A stretch of 64,000 nt of DNA, taken from Chalciporus piperatus (lineage: Eukaryota; Basidiomycota; Agaricomycetes; Boletales; Boletaceae). This document shows positions 32,371 to 43,444 of the stretch, piece by piece (position 1 is the first letter of the stretch; each line of letters starts with the position of its first letter). The notes under the pieces were generated by a model. The model did no database searches and was not told where the DNA came from. It saw nothing but the letters and a program-made list of their open reading frames with translations. The stretch covers positions 1 to 64,000 of the forward strand of contig JBBPTG010000126.1 in assembly GCA_038093975.1 (NCBI GenBank), read 5' to 3'. The position numbers and the translations under genes were made by a program.

Positions 32371-33580
32371 TTAGAGGGCTCTGGTGTATGATAGAGAGGG
32401 TGGAGGGAGTGATGTGAGTGTGATAGGTTGCATGGCAGACAGAGGGGTGACACGGAGACGGTGGAAGCTTGATGCATTCAAGATCGGAAGCAACGACGGG
32501 GAGTATACACGATGGATCGGGGAAGAGAAAATACAAACGGGGAATGGCATGGATACGTGTGAAAGATGGTCTGGGACGGGGGAGAGGGCGAGGGGGGAAA
32601 TGCTCATGACGCATCTTGCGAAGGGGCAGCGTTGCGATTCAGGGTCCTTGTGGAAGTTCCGAGATACGAAGGTTTGAACGATATTCCACAATTTTGAAGG
32701 CCACCGACCTGCAACGATACTCGAGACTGATGGGGAATTAGGTACATCCGGGTTGAAAATATGGATTCGCCTAGTGATTCCAAAGAGATGGTCGCTGACG
32801 GAAATATGGAGCTTCTGGACGAAGAGTGTCAGATTGACATTGTCATCACCCACGCGGTATTCCATGGGTAGCCCATCCTGCGGAGCACATGTTACAGCGA
32901 CCTTACCTCCCCCAAGCCTTGTCACGTTGACCTGAGCGGAACCACCAGGAGCTCGTTGGAATGATGTAATCACCCAAGAACGTGCTCTGTGATACCCCGT
33001 GACAATGAAGAGGGAGTCAGGACTGACAGTACGACCGAGGCGTTGCTCGGCAAAATCGTACCAATCAATGGCGCGTTGAGTGGCTTCGACTGTAAACTTG
33101 AGTTTACTACGTAACTCATAACTCTGCGCACCATCTGGAAGCAGAAGTGCTTCCCCGCGAGTAGTTGAGCTGATCTTGTACCTATTAGACAACATTCTTG
33201 AGTGTGAAAGTAAGGAAATCTTGCGCGAGGTAAGTGTACCTGGATAGCTCAGCACACCCGCTGTGGTCAACCTCGACATCAGGGCCATGAAGGACGCGAC
33301 CGCGATCGACAGCATTCCTATAGCTCGCGATGTCCTTTGGTAAAAGAAGTATACGTGAGAAGTTTCTCGGGACACCGGTCTTTCGGTTAAAAGGATCGTC
33401 CCAGGTGAGGGTAGCGTTGAAAAGGACGTCCAAACCGCCACTCTCCGCGTTGAACACGCAGACGTCTCCGATTTGAATCCCCTCTTGTCGATGAGACATT
33501 GGGGAATCTTCGGAAAGCCGGGACGGATACACAAAGTGTGTTAGGGAGGAGTGCTTCAAGAAATTTCGAGATAAGTGCAT
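32371..33580 (-). CDS. Basidiomycete-specific hypothetical protein (IGDV family)
   Basis: Exons 33580-33240 and 33181-32371 join in phase to give 383 residues. It starts MHLSRNFLKHSSL, followed by HRQEGIQIGDVCVFNAESGG, LPKDIASYRNAVDRGRVLHG, GEALLLPDGAQSYELRSK and PDSLFIVTGYHRARSWVITS. I recognise this order from a large agaricomycete family of unknown function, whose members begin with a short linker and an RREGxxIGDVG motif. No signal peptide is present. The final 60-70 residues are low in constraint, so the last exon may contain an unseen intron and the true end is uncertain. Confidence 0.6.
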
Positions 33581-34590
33581 GGCGTGGCTGTCGAGGGGGA
33601 AGATCGGAAGGAGAATGTTTAAGTATTTAAGCTGTGATGATGTGCCGCGGGCCGCGGCGCGGGAGTATTTTCCTGGTGTCTGTGTCCACGAGCGACATAG
33701 ATACCAACCACGCGGGACACACCCGTTCGGTGAGTTTGACTTCGACGTAACGGCTGTTTCGTGGGTCCGGAGGACAGATGGTCCGGGGTTAGGTTGGACG
33801 TACCCATTGCAGGTGCCGCTTGGCTTAGGGAGAGAGAAAGAAAGGAAAAGAAAAATCAAACTGAACTTTAGATTCACGGTGCGGTGCCTCGGTGGCGGTG
33901 CTGCCATGGATGTCTTCAATATTTTCCAAGTGTTCAAGGTTGTTGTCCGGGGTCCCATAAACCGAACGGGTACGCTATATGTGCGTAAATTTGAACTTTT
34001 AACTCGACTCTATAGACCAACAGGGCGAAGAAGTCCAAGCCATAATTCGTCCAACGAGGAGGTCTTGTACTCCCTGATCGCTGAACACGCTAGATGTCAC
34101 GACTCACGAGAGCGGTGGCGCTATGCTGGAGATGAGAGTTGAAACGTTGATCAACGAGTGATTACGCATGCAGTGTATGGTTCACCTAAAACGAGGAGGA
34201 TATGATCTGACGACTGACGACGAAACACCGTGTCGTATATTTTGCATCAAATTATTGATATCATAGCATACTACATACCTCAGGCTTTTTCTGCGAGTTT
34301 TGAGTTTTTCTATGTTTTATTTCGCGCTTCTTGCACCTAGCGCTTTGTAGAATCTGGTTTTTGTTTCCTTCGTTGTCGCCCTGCTCTCTGTGCACTCGTG
34401 TCAAATTGGTTGTCTCAGTCTGGATTCGCATCAGACAACCCCCGCCGCTTCATCACCGCTTGAATTCAGGTCGAAATCTTAGCCTTGTCTCAAATCCTAT
34501 TCGCTACAATACTCATAAAACTATGGAGCATAGTAAAGAGGTCCCCTTCAATGTTCTCCGAGTCGAGAAGTCTCCACGGATCATCGACCC
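33581..34590. other. About 1 kb without a resolved gene
   Basis: The region upstream of the IGDV-family gene contains open frames on both strands at 33,600-34,140 that mirror each other and lack motifs. The AT-rich part at 34,200-34,330 may hold promoters. Nothing else seen. Confidence 0.4.
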
Positions 34591-35743
34591 TCATTCACCA
34601 TAATACTCCTTCACGGCGATCTGTTCCGTGTCCTCTTGACAATAAAGCTGCCATTTAGTCTCAGTCTCAAGGTTCTTAATGTCTTGCTCCCAAATGATGT
34701 AGCCCTGAACATCGCCCGTGATGATTTGCGAGTCCCTATACGCCGTCAAGTTGTCCGTGATGTAAAGGCGCAAAGCCGGCGAGAACTTTAATCCGAGAGT
34801 TTCCGCGGGTCTAGCATGACCATGACAGGAGTTAGTCCTTCGGGTTTTCCAAACGACTCAGAGATAACAGGCGACGTACTCGAGCTTTGGGAAATAGAGG
34901 AGAAAATCAGGAATGAATGCCTTTTCCTTGAGGAAGCCTGACAATCATCCAAGATATGCTGAACAAGCTGAGAAACATCTCATGGATCCGAGACTTACCG
35001 AGCCCCATGGACTGTGTCTCTTGTGTACCGTTGAGTGCCTGTACTTCATCACTCCCTGGCACCGATACAGCCGGCTGTACATTCAAGATAGAACCAGTTT
35101 CAAGAGAGGGAGAGAAAAAATGTCTTGAACGCCTACCGTGAATGAAAAGAACATATTGTCCTCCAACAAAGTCGTTTGTTGCCCGACCTGCCATAATGTC
35201 ATCGCTTGTACCAGTCACCGGTATGAGGTATGGCGGCAATCGCTCACATTGATAGGCTGATGGGTGATAGAAGATACACGGCCGGGTTCATCAAGAACAG
35301 GCTTCATGTAAACCAGTCTGGACAATACAGACGCACGGGTATTGTTGGCTTGCATCCTTGGTCAGTCGGATTGCACTCACTGGTCCCGGTATACCACGGT
35401 CTTCATGTAGGACCCTAGAACATAGGGTGAAAGGGATGAACGAAATGAACGGAAGAACGAACGGTAAATCTGATACCTTGAGCTGCAAACCTGGCGACTC
35501 TAAGAATATGACTGAGCGATTGCGTATTAAGCATAGCTAGGTAGGGGACTCACTTCCAGCAGATCTGTTGTTGCTGTTGTTTGACCCCAGGCAGTGGCTC
35601 AAAGGTCAGCATAAGTGTGGCATCCTTGCCGAGATCCTGGCTGTGAATGTGCGAGGGAGAGTTGGCGGGGAATTGAGAATTGATACTTGGATACTCACCT
35701 AAAGAATACTAACTCCCAGGAGGGTGCGTCAGAGAGAGACATG
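34591..35743 (-). CDS. Hypothetical protein, agaricomycete beta-rich family
   Basis: Several exons can be joined: 34810-34591, 34936-34879 and one ending at 34999 connect in phase (MGLG/FLKEKAFIPDFLLYFPKLE/PAETLGLKFSP). A first exon starts MSLSDAPSWELVFF at 35743 with a second at about 35,655-35,565 (DATLMLTFEPLPGV). The end, RLYITDNLTAYRDSQIITGD then IIWEQDIKNL, and the middle, FVGGQYVLFIHG and QALNGTQETQSMGLG, recall a widespread agaricomycete family of roughly 250-residue cytosolic proteins with no named function. The part between about 35,210 and 35,480 could not be resolved, so intactness is unknown. Confidence 0.45.
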
Positions 35744-35869
35744 ATAGCTAGGTGATTTGGGGGAATCTTGCCGGCTTTAATACCATCCCCCTCAACAAAA
35801 TAGTCCCTGTCAAGAAATGAATGCGGAATGGCTTCAGTGGCGACTGGGTGACGAAACATTCCTGATGTT

Positions 35870-36275
35870 CAACAAACGATCTAGCCTTGATCAGTATCTC
35901 CGGCTCATCCAGTCTTCGCAGTCGGTGCATCCTTCTCCGAGTTCGACGTTGGACTCGGACATCCCGAGCGCTAAGTATTGCATCACAGCTTCCAACGACG
36001 GGTATATCAGGGGTTTGTTTCCCCAGGGACCACGATATTCTCATCAACGGTCCAGGTTTACGCGCTGAATTACACTTTTGCACCACCGAATTCACGATCG
36101 ACGCCTAGGGAGATAAATGTGAAGCGATTGTGGGAAGACGGGTTGGTCGAGACAAGGTCACCAGACGAAGCGGCAGACGTCCCATTCTTGGCAACATTTG
36201 ATGGTGTGGGGGGAACGCTTTGCGATGGTACAGTGCCCAGGGGTGAACAGGCGCTTATACCACCGTCCGTGTAGT
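35870..36275 (+). pseudogene. F-box gene remnant (C-terminal part)
   Basis: Nucleotide words match the last exon of the F-box gene at 20329: GACGGGTAT.TCAGGGGTTT, TTCACGATCGACGC, TTTGATGGTGTG and TGCGATGGTACAG occur in the same order (compare 21,690-21,930). The reading frame is broken by a TAG right after the ATCGACGC block and by indels. It is a dead fragment. Confidence 0.6.
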
Positions 36276-36388
36276 AAAAAATGAGATTGGTAAGTCATCG
36301 GGGAAGTCGCTCTGGAGTCTGAGCGTTAGTACTTTGCGGTTCGAATGAATGCCAAACAAGATTTCAGTGGAAAAGTACGAGAGCACAC

Positions 36389-36604
36389 CTAGTAAGCGCT
36401 AGTCTCCCAAACCCAGACTCTCGATGAGCAGAAGACAGTCGTTCTTGCTCTATCGAGAGTCACGAGCAGGACATCATCCCCATCCAACAAGTGTCCAATG
36501 GCATCTAGTTGGAAATCGTGGGTATCCATGGGCATGAGGCTGCGTAGGAGAGTGCGACAGAAATCGCGGCCTTCGTCCGAGGCGAATAGGAATCGTTCCG
36601 ACAT
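36389..36604 (-). pseudogene. Relic of a RecQ-like helicase N-terminus
   Basis: The 71-residue frame contains HDFQLDAIGHLLDGDDVLLV, which resembles the Q-motif-like stretch just before the Walker A box in RecQ/DEAD helicases of basidiomycetes. The next residues, TLDRARTTVF, sit where TGSGKT would be expected, so the nucleotide-binding loop is not conserved. Nothing further of a helicase is found nearby. The assignment rests on one motif. Confidence 0.3.
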
Positions 36605-37389
36605 TCACGATCGTGGATCAGAGGTATGTTAGCCCCTCTCCGTGAAGCATCTTGCGGATCGCTGAGTCGGAGTCCGTTTCACGTCAAGGCCTGTCATCGT
36701 ATGCCCAAGCCGCACGTCCGGCACGTCATCGGAGCACAAAATATAGGCGAATTGGTGCACTACGTAGTACGGTAAGACCCTCGCCATCAGATGCAGACTA
36801 AGTAAGCGCAGTTTCCTCATGTACGTAGTTAGTCAGCATTCATTCTCGGGCCTTCCTTCCTTCCTTCCGCGTCTCCAGAGCGTGAGGGCAGTCTGACCCG
36901 GTCCGCCACTCGACAGAGTTTCTCGAGTGCATTCTCTGATGAACCTGGCCGCTTGGTTGGAATCATGGACCTTAGAATCAATCATTTTCATACCCAAACG
37001 TCAATCTTGTTTAGTAACAACCAAACAAAATTGATGCCTCACGAAAGATCCACGCAACCACAACACCTTGAATCCAAGTTACAATCTGTCGCCAGTAATA
37101 ATACATACATACAGATTTCCGAGTCCATCGCGATACGTATATACATACATGCTTACATGCCCCTCCGCGAAGAGAGATGTTACAGGAAATCCACAACATA
37201 AATGATGCGGTGGGTAGCGTTCAAGTTGAAGACGCGCTGAGATGAACCGAGGTAGGAAAAGTGTCGTAGAAGAATGAAGGCAATGGGCTGGTTGGGAGTC
37301 GAAAGTCGAAAGACAGACCCCGGCGCGTACGCTTGATCACCGCGCGCGGTTACCAAATCCCCAGCATCAAACTCCGAGTCACCCCCCGC
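36605..37389. other. Intergenic, 3' flank of the zinc-finger gene
   Basis: No gene seen. A TTCC tetranucleotide run lies at about 36,855-36,870. The last 400 bases probably include the 3' untranslated part of the minus-strand zinc-finger gene. Confidence 0.5.
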
Positions 37390-39199
37390 CTAGTCCATCT
37401 CCATCTCCATCTCCATGCCGTCCCACTCCCCACCCTTACCCCTCATCCCCATCCCCCCATTCTGTTCCTCATCCTCCTCACGCACACTCAACCCCGAAAC
37501 CCCATCCTCATCCTCCGTGTTCCATCCATACTGCGCACCGCGCATACTCACTCCATACACCCTCGCCCCAATCATCATGCTATCCAAGTCGAGATCGACG
37601 TCCGCAAGATCACCTTCGCCCTCGCCCTCACCTTCATATTCTTCGTCCTCCTCGCTCTTGCTTTCCGACGCGGACCGGGAATGCGAGGAGCCTGACATGG
37701 AACGAAGACACGAACGTGGGAGAGACCAACTGTTCTCGGATGGCGCGTAAGCGTATGGTCGTTGTCGTGAAGACAGGGACATCTCGTAGAACACAGACGA
37801 CGACGATGGAGAGCCCCACGATTCCGAACGAACGCTCCCGGAACGCAGTGCGAGCAGATTCAGTGCGTCGTCTGTCGTCGTCTGTGCTGGGCCAGGGACG
37901 GGCACCGGCGAGGAAGGCGTACCAGGTGATGCGGTGGTGGACACACCAAGCATACCTGGACGAACTTGCATGATGCCAGCTGTCCCATTCGAATTCGGGA
38001 ATGAGTAATCATGCAGACGCGGCCCGGTTGATCCATATTGTCTGGAACTTAAAATAGAGGTTGCTGGAACCGAGCTAGACACCGGGAACGACGAATGCAT
38101 GCCAGATGGAGAACTACTCATTTGTGAAGGATTCGTCTCGTTCTCTGTCGCAGGCGGAGGAACGAGACCTCCAGATAAGAAAGACGGCCATAACGAGCGA
38201 TCTTCGGGTAAAGATGCAGCCGATGATGAGAGATGTGAAAGGATCGCGGCAGCCTATTCAAAATGGGTTTAGGGTAAGGAACGAACGGGACTGACGCCAT
38301 GTGAACCTACCTCGAGCAATTGAACCTGCTGATGCTTGCTCAAGACGAACTTGGACGCTTCTCGCCATTGAGGAGTGTGTTCCCAGCGGTGTTTGATCAG
38401 ACATGACGGATGTCTGTATACCTGAGCATCATACCGACAGTTTGAACATTCGCAAACATTCAAAGCTGTCGAGACTAGCCAACCTTGGAACAACTCTCGC
38501 ACGTAAATATAGTTCCTCGTTTCCGACTGTTCTTAGTGATGTTGGTGGAATTCGTGGTCAATGGGCCGCCGGCCTGAGGCAGGGAGGTTGAAAGCTCCTT
38601 GTCATCGATGCTTCCCTGATCGGAGGTATCCTTTGTGGAATTAGCAAGAACTTTCATGGGTTGCGTGCCATTGACAGAACGATTAGACAGCGGGGGCGAA
38701 GAAATGGACAACGCTGCGAGCGATGAAAGGGTTGAAGTGGTGTGCAAGGATGCGGGGCTATGGAAGCAATGGAAGCATGCAGGTCAGCGAAACAGAGGTA
38801 TGAGTGGCCAGCGGGATTCGGAATGTCATCGGGTCATGTACTTCTTCAATGGCGAGTACATGCAAGAGTGACACTCACGCAGGCCTCGTAGCAGCATCGC
38901 GAGCGTCGCTCAATCTCCTTCTGGATCTTCCCGCAGAGGACAGTCGACGGTGCTTTGTCGTGGTATTGTTTCCTGTGCGCATGTGAGCGATGTGAGATAT
39001 GTGGCAAATATATGAGACAGAGTCCAGACCGCCGTACCCTGTATAGGCCGAGGGGTGGATTCTTCGGGTTGTGATGAATCTATTGGAGCTGCACTTTCTG
39101 CAGCGATGGAGAGTGAGAGCAGAGAGAGCTGTGGGTGGTCATTCTGTGCACTGAGTCAGCACTGAGACATGATCCAACTGCTCTACCAACCTGAGACAT
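37390..39199 (-). CDS. C2H2 zinc-finger protein, probable transcription regulator
   Basis: The gene starts ATGTCTCAG at 39199 and is spliced several times. Conserved blocks, in order, are RRLSSAGRSRRRLSDARDAA, then IFTCESCSKVYRHPSCLIKH with RWEHTPQWREASKFVLSKHQ and QVQLLEAAAILSHL. One C2H2 finger is visible (C-x2-C-x12-H-x3-H) and spans an intron. The WREASKF..QVQLLEAAAIL stretch is strongly conserved among basidiomycete orthologues, as I remember. The C-terminal 250 residues are disordered: serine-rich, then acidic (EEDEEYEGEGEGEGD) and ending EMEMEMD. Nuclear DNA binding is expected; targets are unknown. Joins were made in phase by eye for all six or seven exons. Confidence 0.78.
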
Positions 39200-41570
39200 G
39201 TCAACGAATGGAAATTTACAGCTCGTTGTCGACAATGGACGTCAACATTCGAGGAGAAGAAGAGGTAAACAAGACGATGGCTCGATATGCCTCCACTTGG
39301 CCTCCACCAGAAATTCAACGTCCGCCCAAATTCGTCTTATGTGCGACCTTCCTCTTGCACTATACAAACACCGAAGTTTGTCCGATCGTACTCGAATGTA
39401 CTACGAAACCGAACCCTGCTCTAACTAGGCAATTCGAACCACAACCTTCGACAAGTCAATCTTGTGCGACTCTTCTTCTCCTGGGCAAGAAAATTGGATC
39501 CTCCCGTACATACTTATACGGTTCAGCCCAACGCTTGATCGGCCGTCGGCTCCGGCAGTGCTAGCTAAGTCCGAGGACCATTCTTACCGTCTGGCACAGT
39601 GGGGTTCTTGAACAACCCGTGTGGTATTCGGATACTGCTCGCATCCTGTCATACAGCTGTCCAAGCCGTCCAACATTGTACGTACCCCGCAGTGGAACGC
39701 AATAATGACTCACACTTTCATACAGGATGACAAAGTTCCTCACTAAAGTTGATCCAGCCAAGAAGCGATGCACTGGATGTGGCCAAACCAAGGACATCAA
39801 GTGCAGTCCGATGAAAGCGAAGCCTCTAGCGAGTTTTACAATCTCTTTATCTTATCAGAACGGGGGATGTCAGCACGGGAGTACTATCGTGCTCCTGACT
39901 GGTAAGCTCGGTCCTCTCGTGTACTTACGCAGTCACCTCTGTGCTGAGACGGACTCACCGTCCGCAAGAGAACCGAACATCTCTGGCATCCTTCACTTTG
40001 TCCCAGGAGTATCAATGGTTGGAACGTATGGCAATGCCATTTGCGGATCTGATTTCCAGAATGAATGTAGCTCCGTCACCACTTTTCTCCTCCAATACCT
40101 CCAAACGGGAGTCTCGTTGGGCAGGATGCGTGTCATGACCCGAATCTCTATGTCAGCAAATCCAGCGGTATGCCGGTCTGCACGGAGTTCCTCGACCTCT
40201 TGAAGCGAACTGACCATTCTGTGTACATCCCAAAGAACACACGGGGATTGACGTACGCCTTGAGGAGGAGGGAGCATCACTGAGTTCGAGGATGTGAAAT
40301 CCGGTTCGAATTCACTTTTTTTTTTCTGTTCCTGTGTTTTATCATTCTTCCATTGCCTGAGTTCCGTCCCTCGCGAAAAACGCGCTCAGCAGGGCATCAT
40401 CATCTTTGTATGAACGGGACCGGAGATCGGAGCGCGATCTGTAAAACGTTGGGTACACACTTCATCGCAGCAACCATGAGAACGAGCGGGGACCAGCTCT
40501 ACCCTGGTAACGCAGGAGAGATAATCAGGCAGTTTGATGATGACCAAGCCCGGAGATGGACCATGTATTTGCAATACTAATACAGCAGTACTCTCTGTGA
40601 TGAACAGCGGTCATCAAACCCTCGTATGGATCGGTTCTGATAAGCAACTCGGCATGTATGGATCTGATTGTGATGCTGTGTACACACATCTGAAGAACGG
40701 GATCGGGACCGGGACGGTGAGAACGCCATTGGCTGAGTCTTTTGGTTTTCACGAGTGACACGAGCCTGAGTCTGCTCCCTGATCGGTTTTAGCCAGAGAG
40801 GATCCGAGCCTAAAGGGTTTACTTGCCACCTTGACGACACTGCCGCGTGTCCACAACGCGGAAATGCAGTGGCAGGAACCCTAAAATGATGATAGTAGGC
40901 GAAAAACATTTCATTATCACAAAGTGCAGCGGAGGAATGCAAAACTGACCAGGTGGACCGATAATTAGCAACGATAGCGTATTGTCAGCGAGATATGCCA
41001 CCTTGAAACTCACCTCCTCCCGGGTCATCGCTAGATCCTTTTATCGTAATGCGCCGAGGGTAGAACAGAAAATTGAACGATGATCGTTGTGCGTGTACAC
41101 ATATTTTAACCCGGTCCCTGCTTCGGAACCTCCCAATGCTGCACATCTCCTTGGATGAGTGGGAGCTACTGTCCATGTTCTCCTCGGAGAATGCCTACAC
41201 CAGGGACATCGTCAGGTCAGCACGGAGCTCCTTTCCTTCATCACGGGACACAAAAAAGGACATACAGTACATGAACCCCCCTCTCAGAAACAAGAACATT
41301 GCGACAGATTGTCATTTACGTATGACGTCGTGAAAACAATGACTCTGTTAAAGTTTCAACATGTGGAATTCCATTCCTTCGCGTTAATCTTCTTCTTGTC
41401 ATCTGTCACGGACAGAAGCATCCATTGAGACAAACGACAAGTTCGAGGGATGAAACGATGAATGATGGTGTGATATGTGATGGTACGGTCAACAAAACAA
41501 ACTTGCCAGGTCTAAAAAAACGTTGCAATCGAAAACGCACTAGACTCAAATAACACTGAGAAGTAAGCAT
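39200..41570. other. 2.4 kb without a resolved gene
   Basis: Open frames are short or mirrored on both strands, for example 39,727-40,203 (+) and 40,942-40,577 (-). A short purine-rich block at about 40,690-40,720 resembles one in the duplicated remnant at 41.8 and 42.3 kb, perhaps a third, more decayed copy. I do not call a gene. Confidence 0.35.
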
Positions 41571-42575
41571 TCAGGCATTATGATGTGATGTGATGTGATG
41601 ACGCTGATAGTACTTACTTACCGAGCGAACGATCACAGAGGGGCCAATCTCGGGTGGAATGGTGGAAGTTAGTTGTGGTAGCAACTGAACGCGTGTCATC
41701 GTCCCGGCAAACCAGTCAACCATGAAGAGATCAATATCTTCGTCAGGTCCTGTCAAGTCCTTCTCAGCACCTATGAGGGCTGTACGAGAACGGAATCGGA
41801 AGCGGAAGCGGGAGAACCCCCCTAGCATTCCGCGTCCGTGAGGGTTCCATAATTTCATTTGAAGTCTGCAAGGTAAACCTACACGGTTTAACCCGAGATA
41901 CGATCTGAGTCCTGACTGATTGATAGTGGAAAGCTCGGAACCTTGCGCAACGATAGGCATTAACATCTCGTTGAAAGAACACACTTTGAATTATTAAAAG
42001 ATAGATGTAGAAGCCGACCTGGGGGATAATATCCTTGCGATACGTTCTTAAAAGAACGAAATACCTGGAAGATCACCCCGTGATATCAGTGATTCGATGG
42101 TGCTGAAGTGATGGTAGGACTTACCGCGCCAACGATCAAACGCCCACGGAGTCACCTCGGCGAATTCAATCCCGAGGGTCGGTCGTGGTCGTTAAACCTT
42201 TCGACGTGTCAACGTTCCGGAGGTATCCGAATCATTGAATTGATACTTCTACGTATCCAAGGACAGTGGGTGTTATACGAGAACGGAATCGGGAACTCTT
42301 TCCGCGTCCGCGAGGGCCCCACGATTTCATTTAAAGTTTGCAAGGTAAACCTATAAGAGGTGAAGTCGCCACGAGCGTGATCGATTTAACCCGAGGATCG
42401 AGATTTGATCAAAGTTGGCGACGAGTGGATTCATTGAGAACAACCATGCGCCACTCGTGCCTGCAAGGTGAAAAGCCTCGGCACCTTGCGCGACGATAGG
42501 CAATAACATCTCGTTCGGAGAGTCGCGTGTAGGGTGGAGGTCGATATGGCGGGATGATATCAAGGTGGCGCCCAA
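41571..42575 (-). pseudogene. Tandemly duplicated remnant of an unidentified gene
   Basis: Two related minus-strand stretches follow each other: 41,984-41,571 and about 42,575-42,150. Both encode NEMLxPIVAQG (AACATCTCGTT on plus), a block from CGAGAACGGAATCGG, and a block with ATTTCATTT.AAGT.TGCAAGG. Copy 1 is open for 137 residues (DEDIDLFMVDWFAGTMTRVQ); copy 2 is broken by shifts. I recognise no family. An F-box C-terminal region is possible but unsupported. Confidence 0.45.
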
Positions 42576-43444
42576 GATAGTTAGCGAAACAGGGATATTG
42601 TCCCATTGTATCAGTGATTCCGTACTCGTGCACGGTGCGCCATGAGAGACGGCTGAACGGAAGCAAGTTGAAGCAGAGGACAGCTAACGTGAAGGGCAAC
42701 CCGAGTACACCCGGGCTGACCCGCGTATGAGCAGGATCGGAACCGAGACCATCAAAGTGATGATCAAACACATGGACTTGCCGAGCGGGGTAAAGGTCAA
42801 GCAGACAGCGCGTTCTTTTTTGCCACCTCGATTGAGGTTACATAGAGCCATACCCTGGCTTTACGTTCATCCTCCGAGAGGTCTCCGGGAATGAACACAA
42901 CATTATTAATATCTTCAACTGGAGAAAGACGACCACGTTGCTTAAGGTGTAGACAGAACTCAGACGGACATGAGACACGACCGTACTTAGATCATGGAAC
43001 TCACGCGAGGATGATTTTTACTCTTCAAGTTCCTGTCGCCCAGAAACCTGATCGCCGAGGGTACTCACGCAGGCTGCAGGAATATGGGTTGTGAGTACGA
43101 CAGCGACAACTTGGTAGTCATCGTGGTTGGAGAGGTTTGGCAACGCGTTATTACGCACAAGAATTGAACTCGCCTTTTACATAACAAAATTTTCGCTGTT
43201 CTTCACTGCCTTGCACGACGACGACGACGAGCTCCTCGACGTTGCCCTCGGCGCTGTAAAAATTGACAGACTCTAGTGACAGTTTTGGTTTACTGATCTG
43301 GCAATCTGACTCGGCGATCGACGTCGTGACCGGATGCGAGTCAGATTTGGACTCGTCCAACGACTCTGCTCATCGTCCCTCCGTCCACCAGCTCGTAGCG
43401 CTCACCCCCCACCTCGACACTGCGTTCGTTTCAACCACTCAACC
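42576..43444. other. Spacer and 5' flank of the glycyl-tRNA synthetase gene
   Basis: No gene seen. The last 180 bases before the ATG at 43445 are pyrimidine-rich on the plus strand (CTCATCGTCCCTCCGTCC and similar), a common feature of fungal promoters of highly expressed genes. Confidence 0.45.

Noticed and set aside
16748..36820. Possible homology between frames near 16.9 kb and 36.7 kb sharing a DDVP-like stretch
   Set aside because: The nucleotide match is under 20 bases with gaps and no flanking similarity, so chance is likely.
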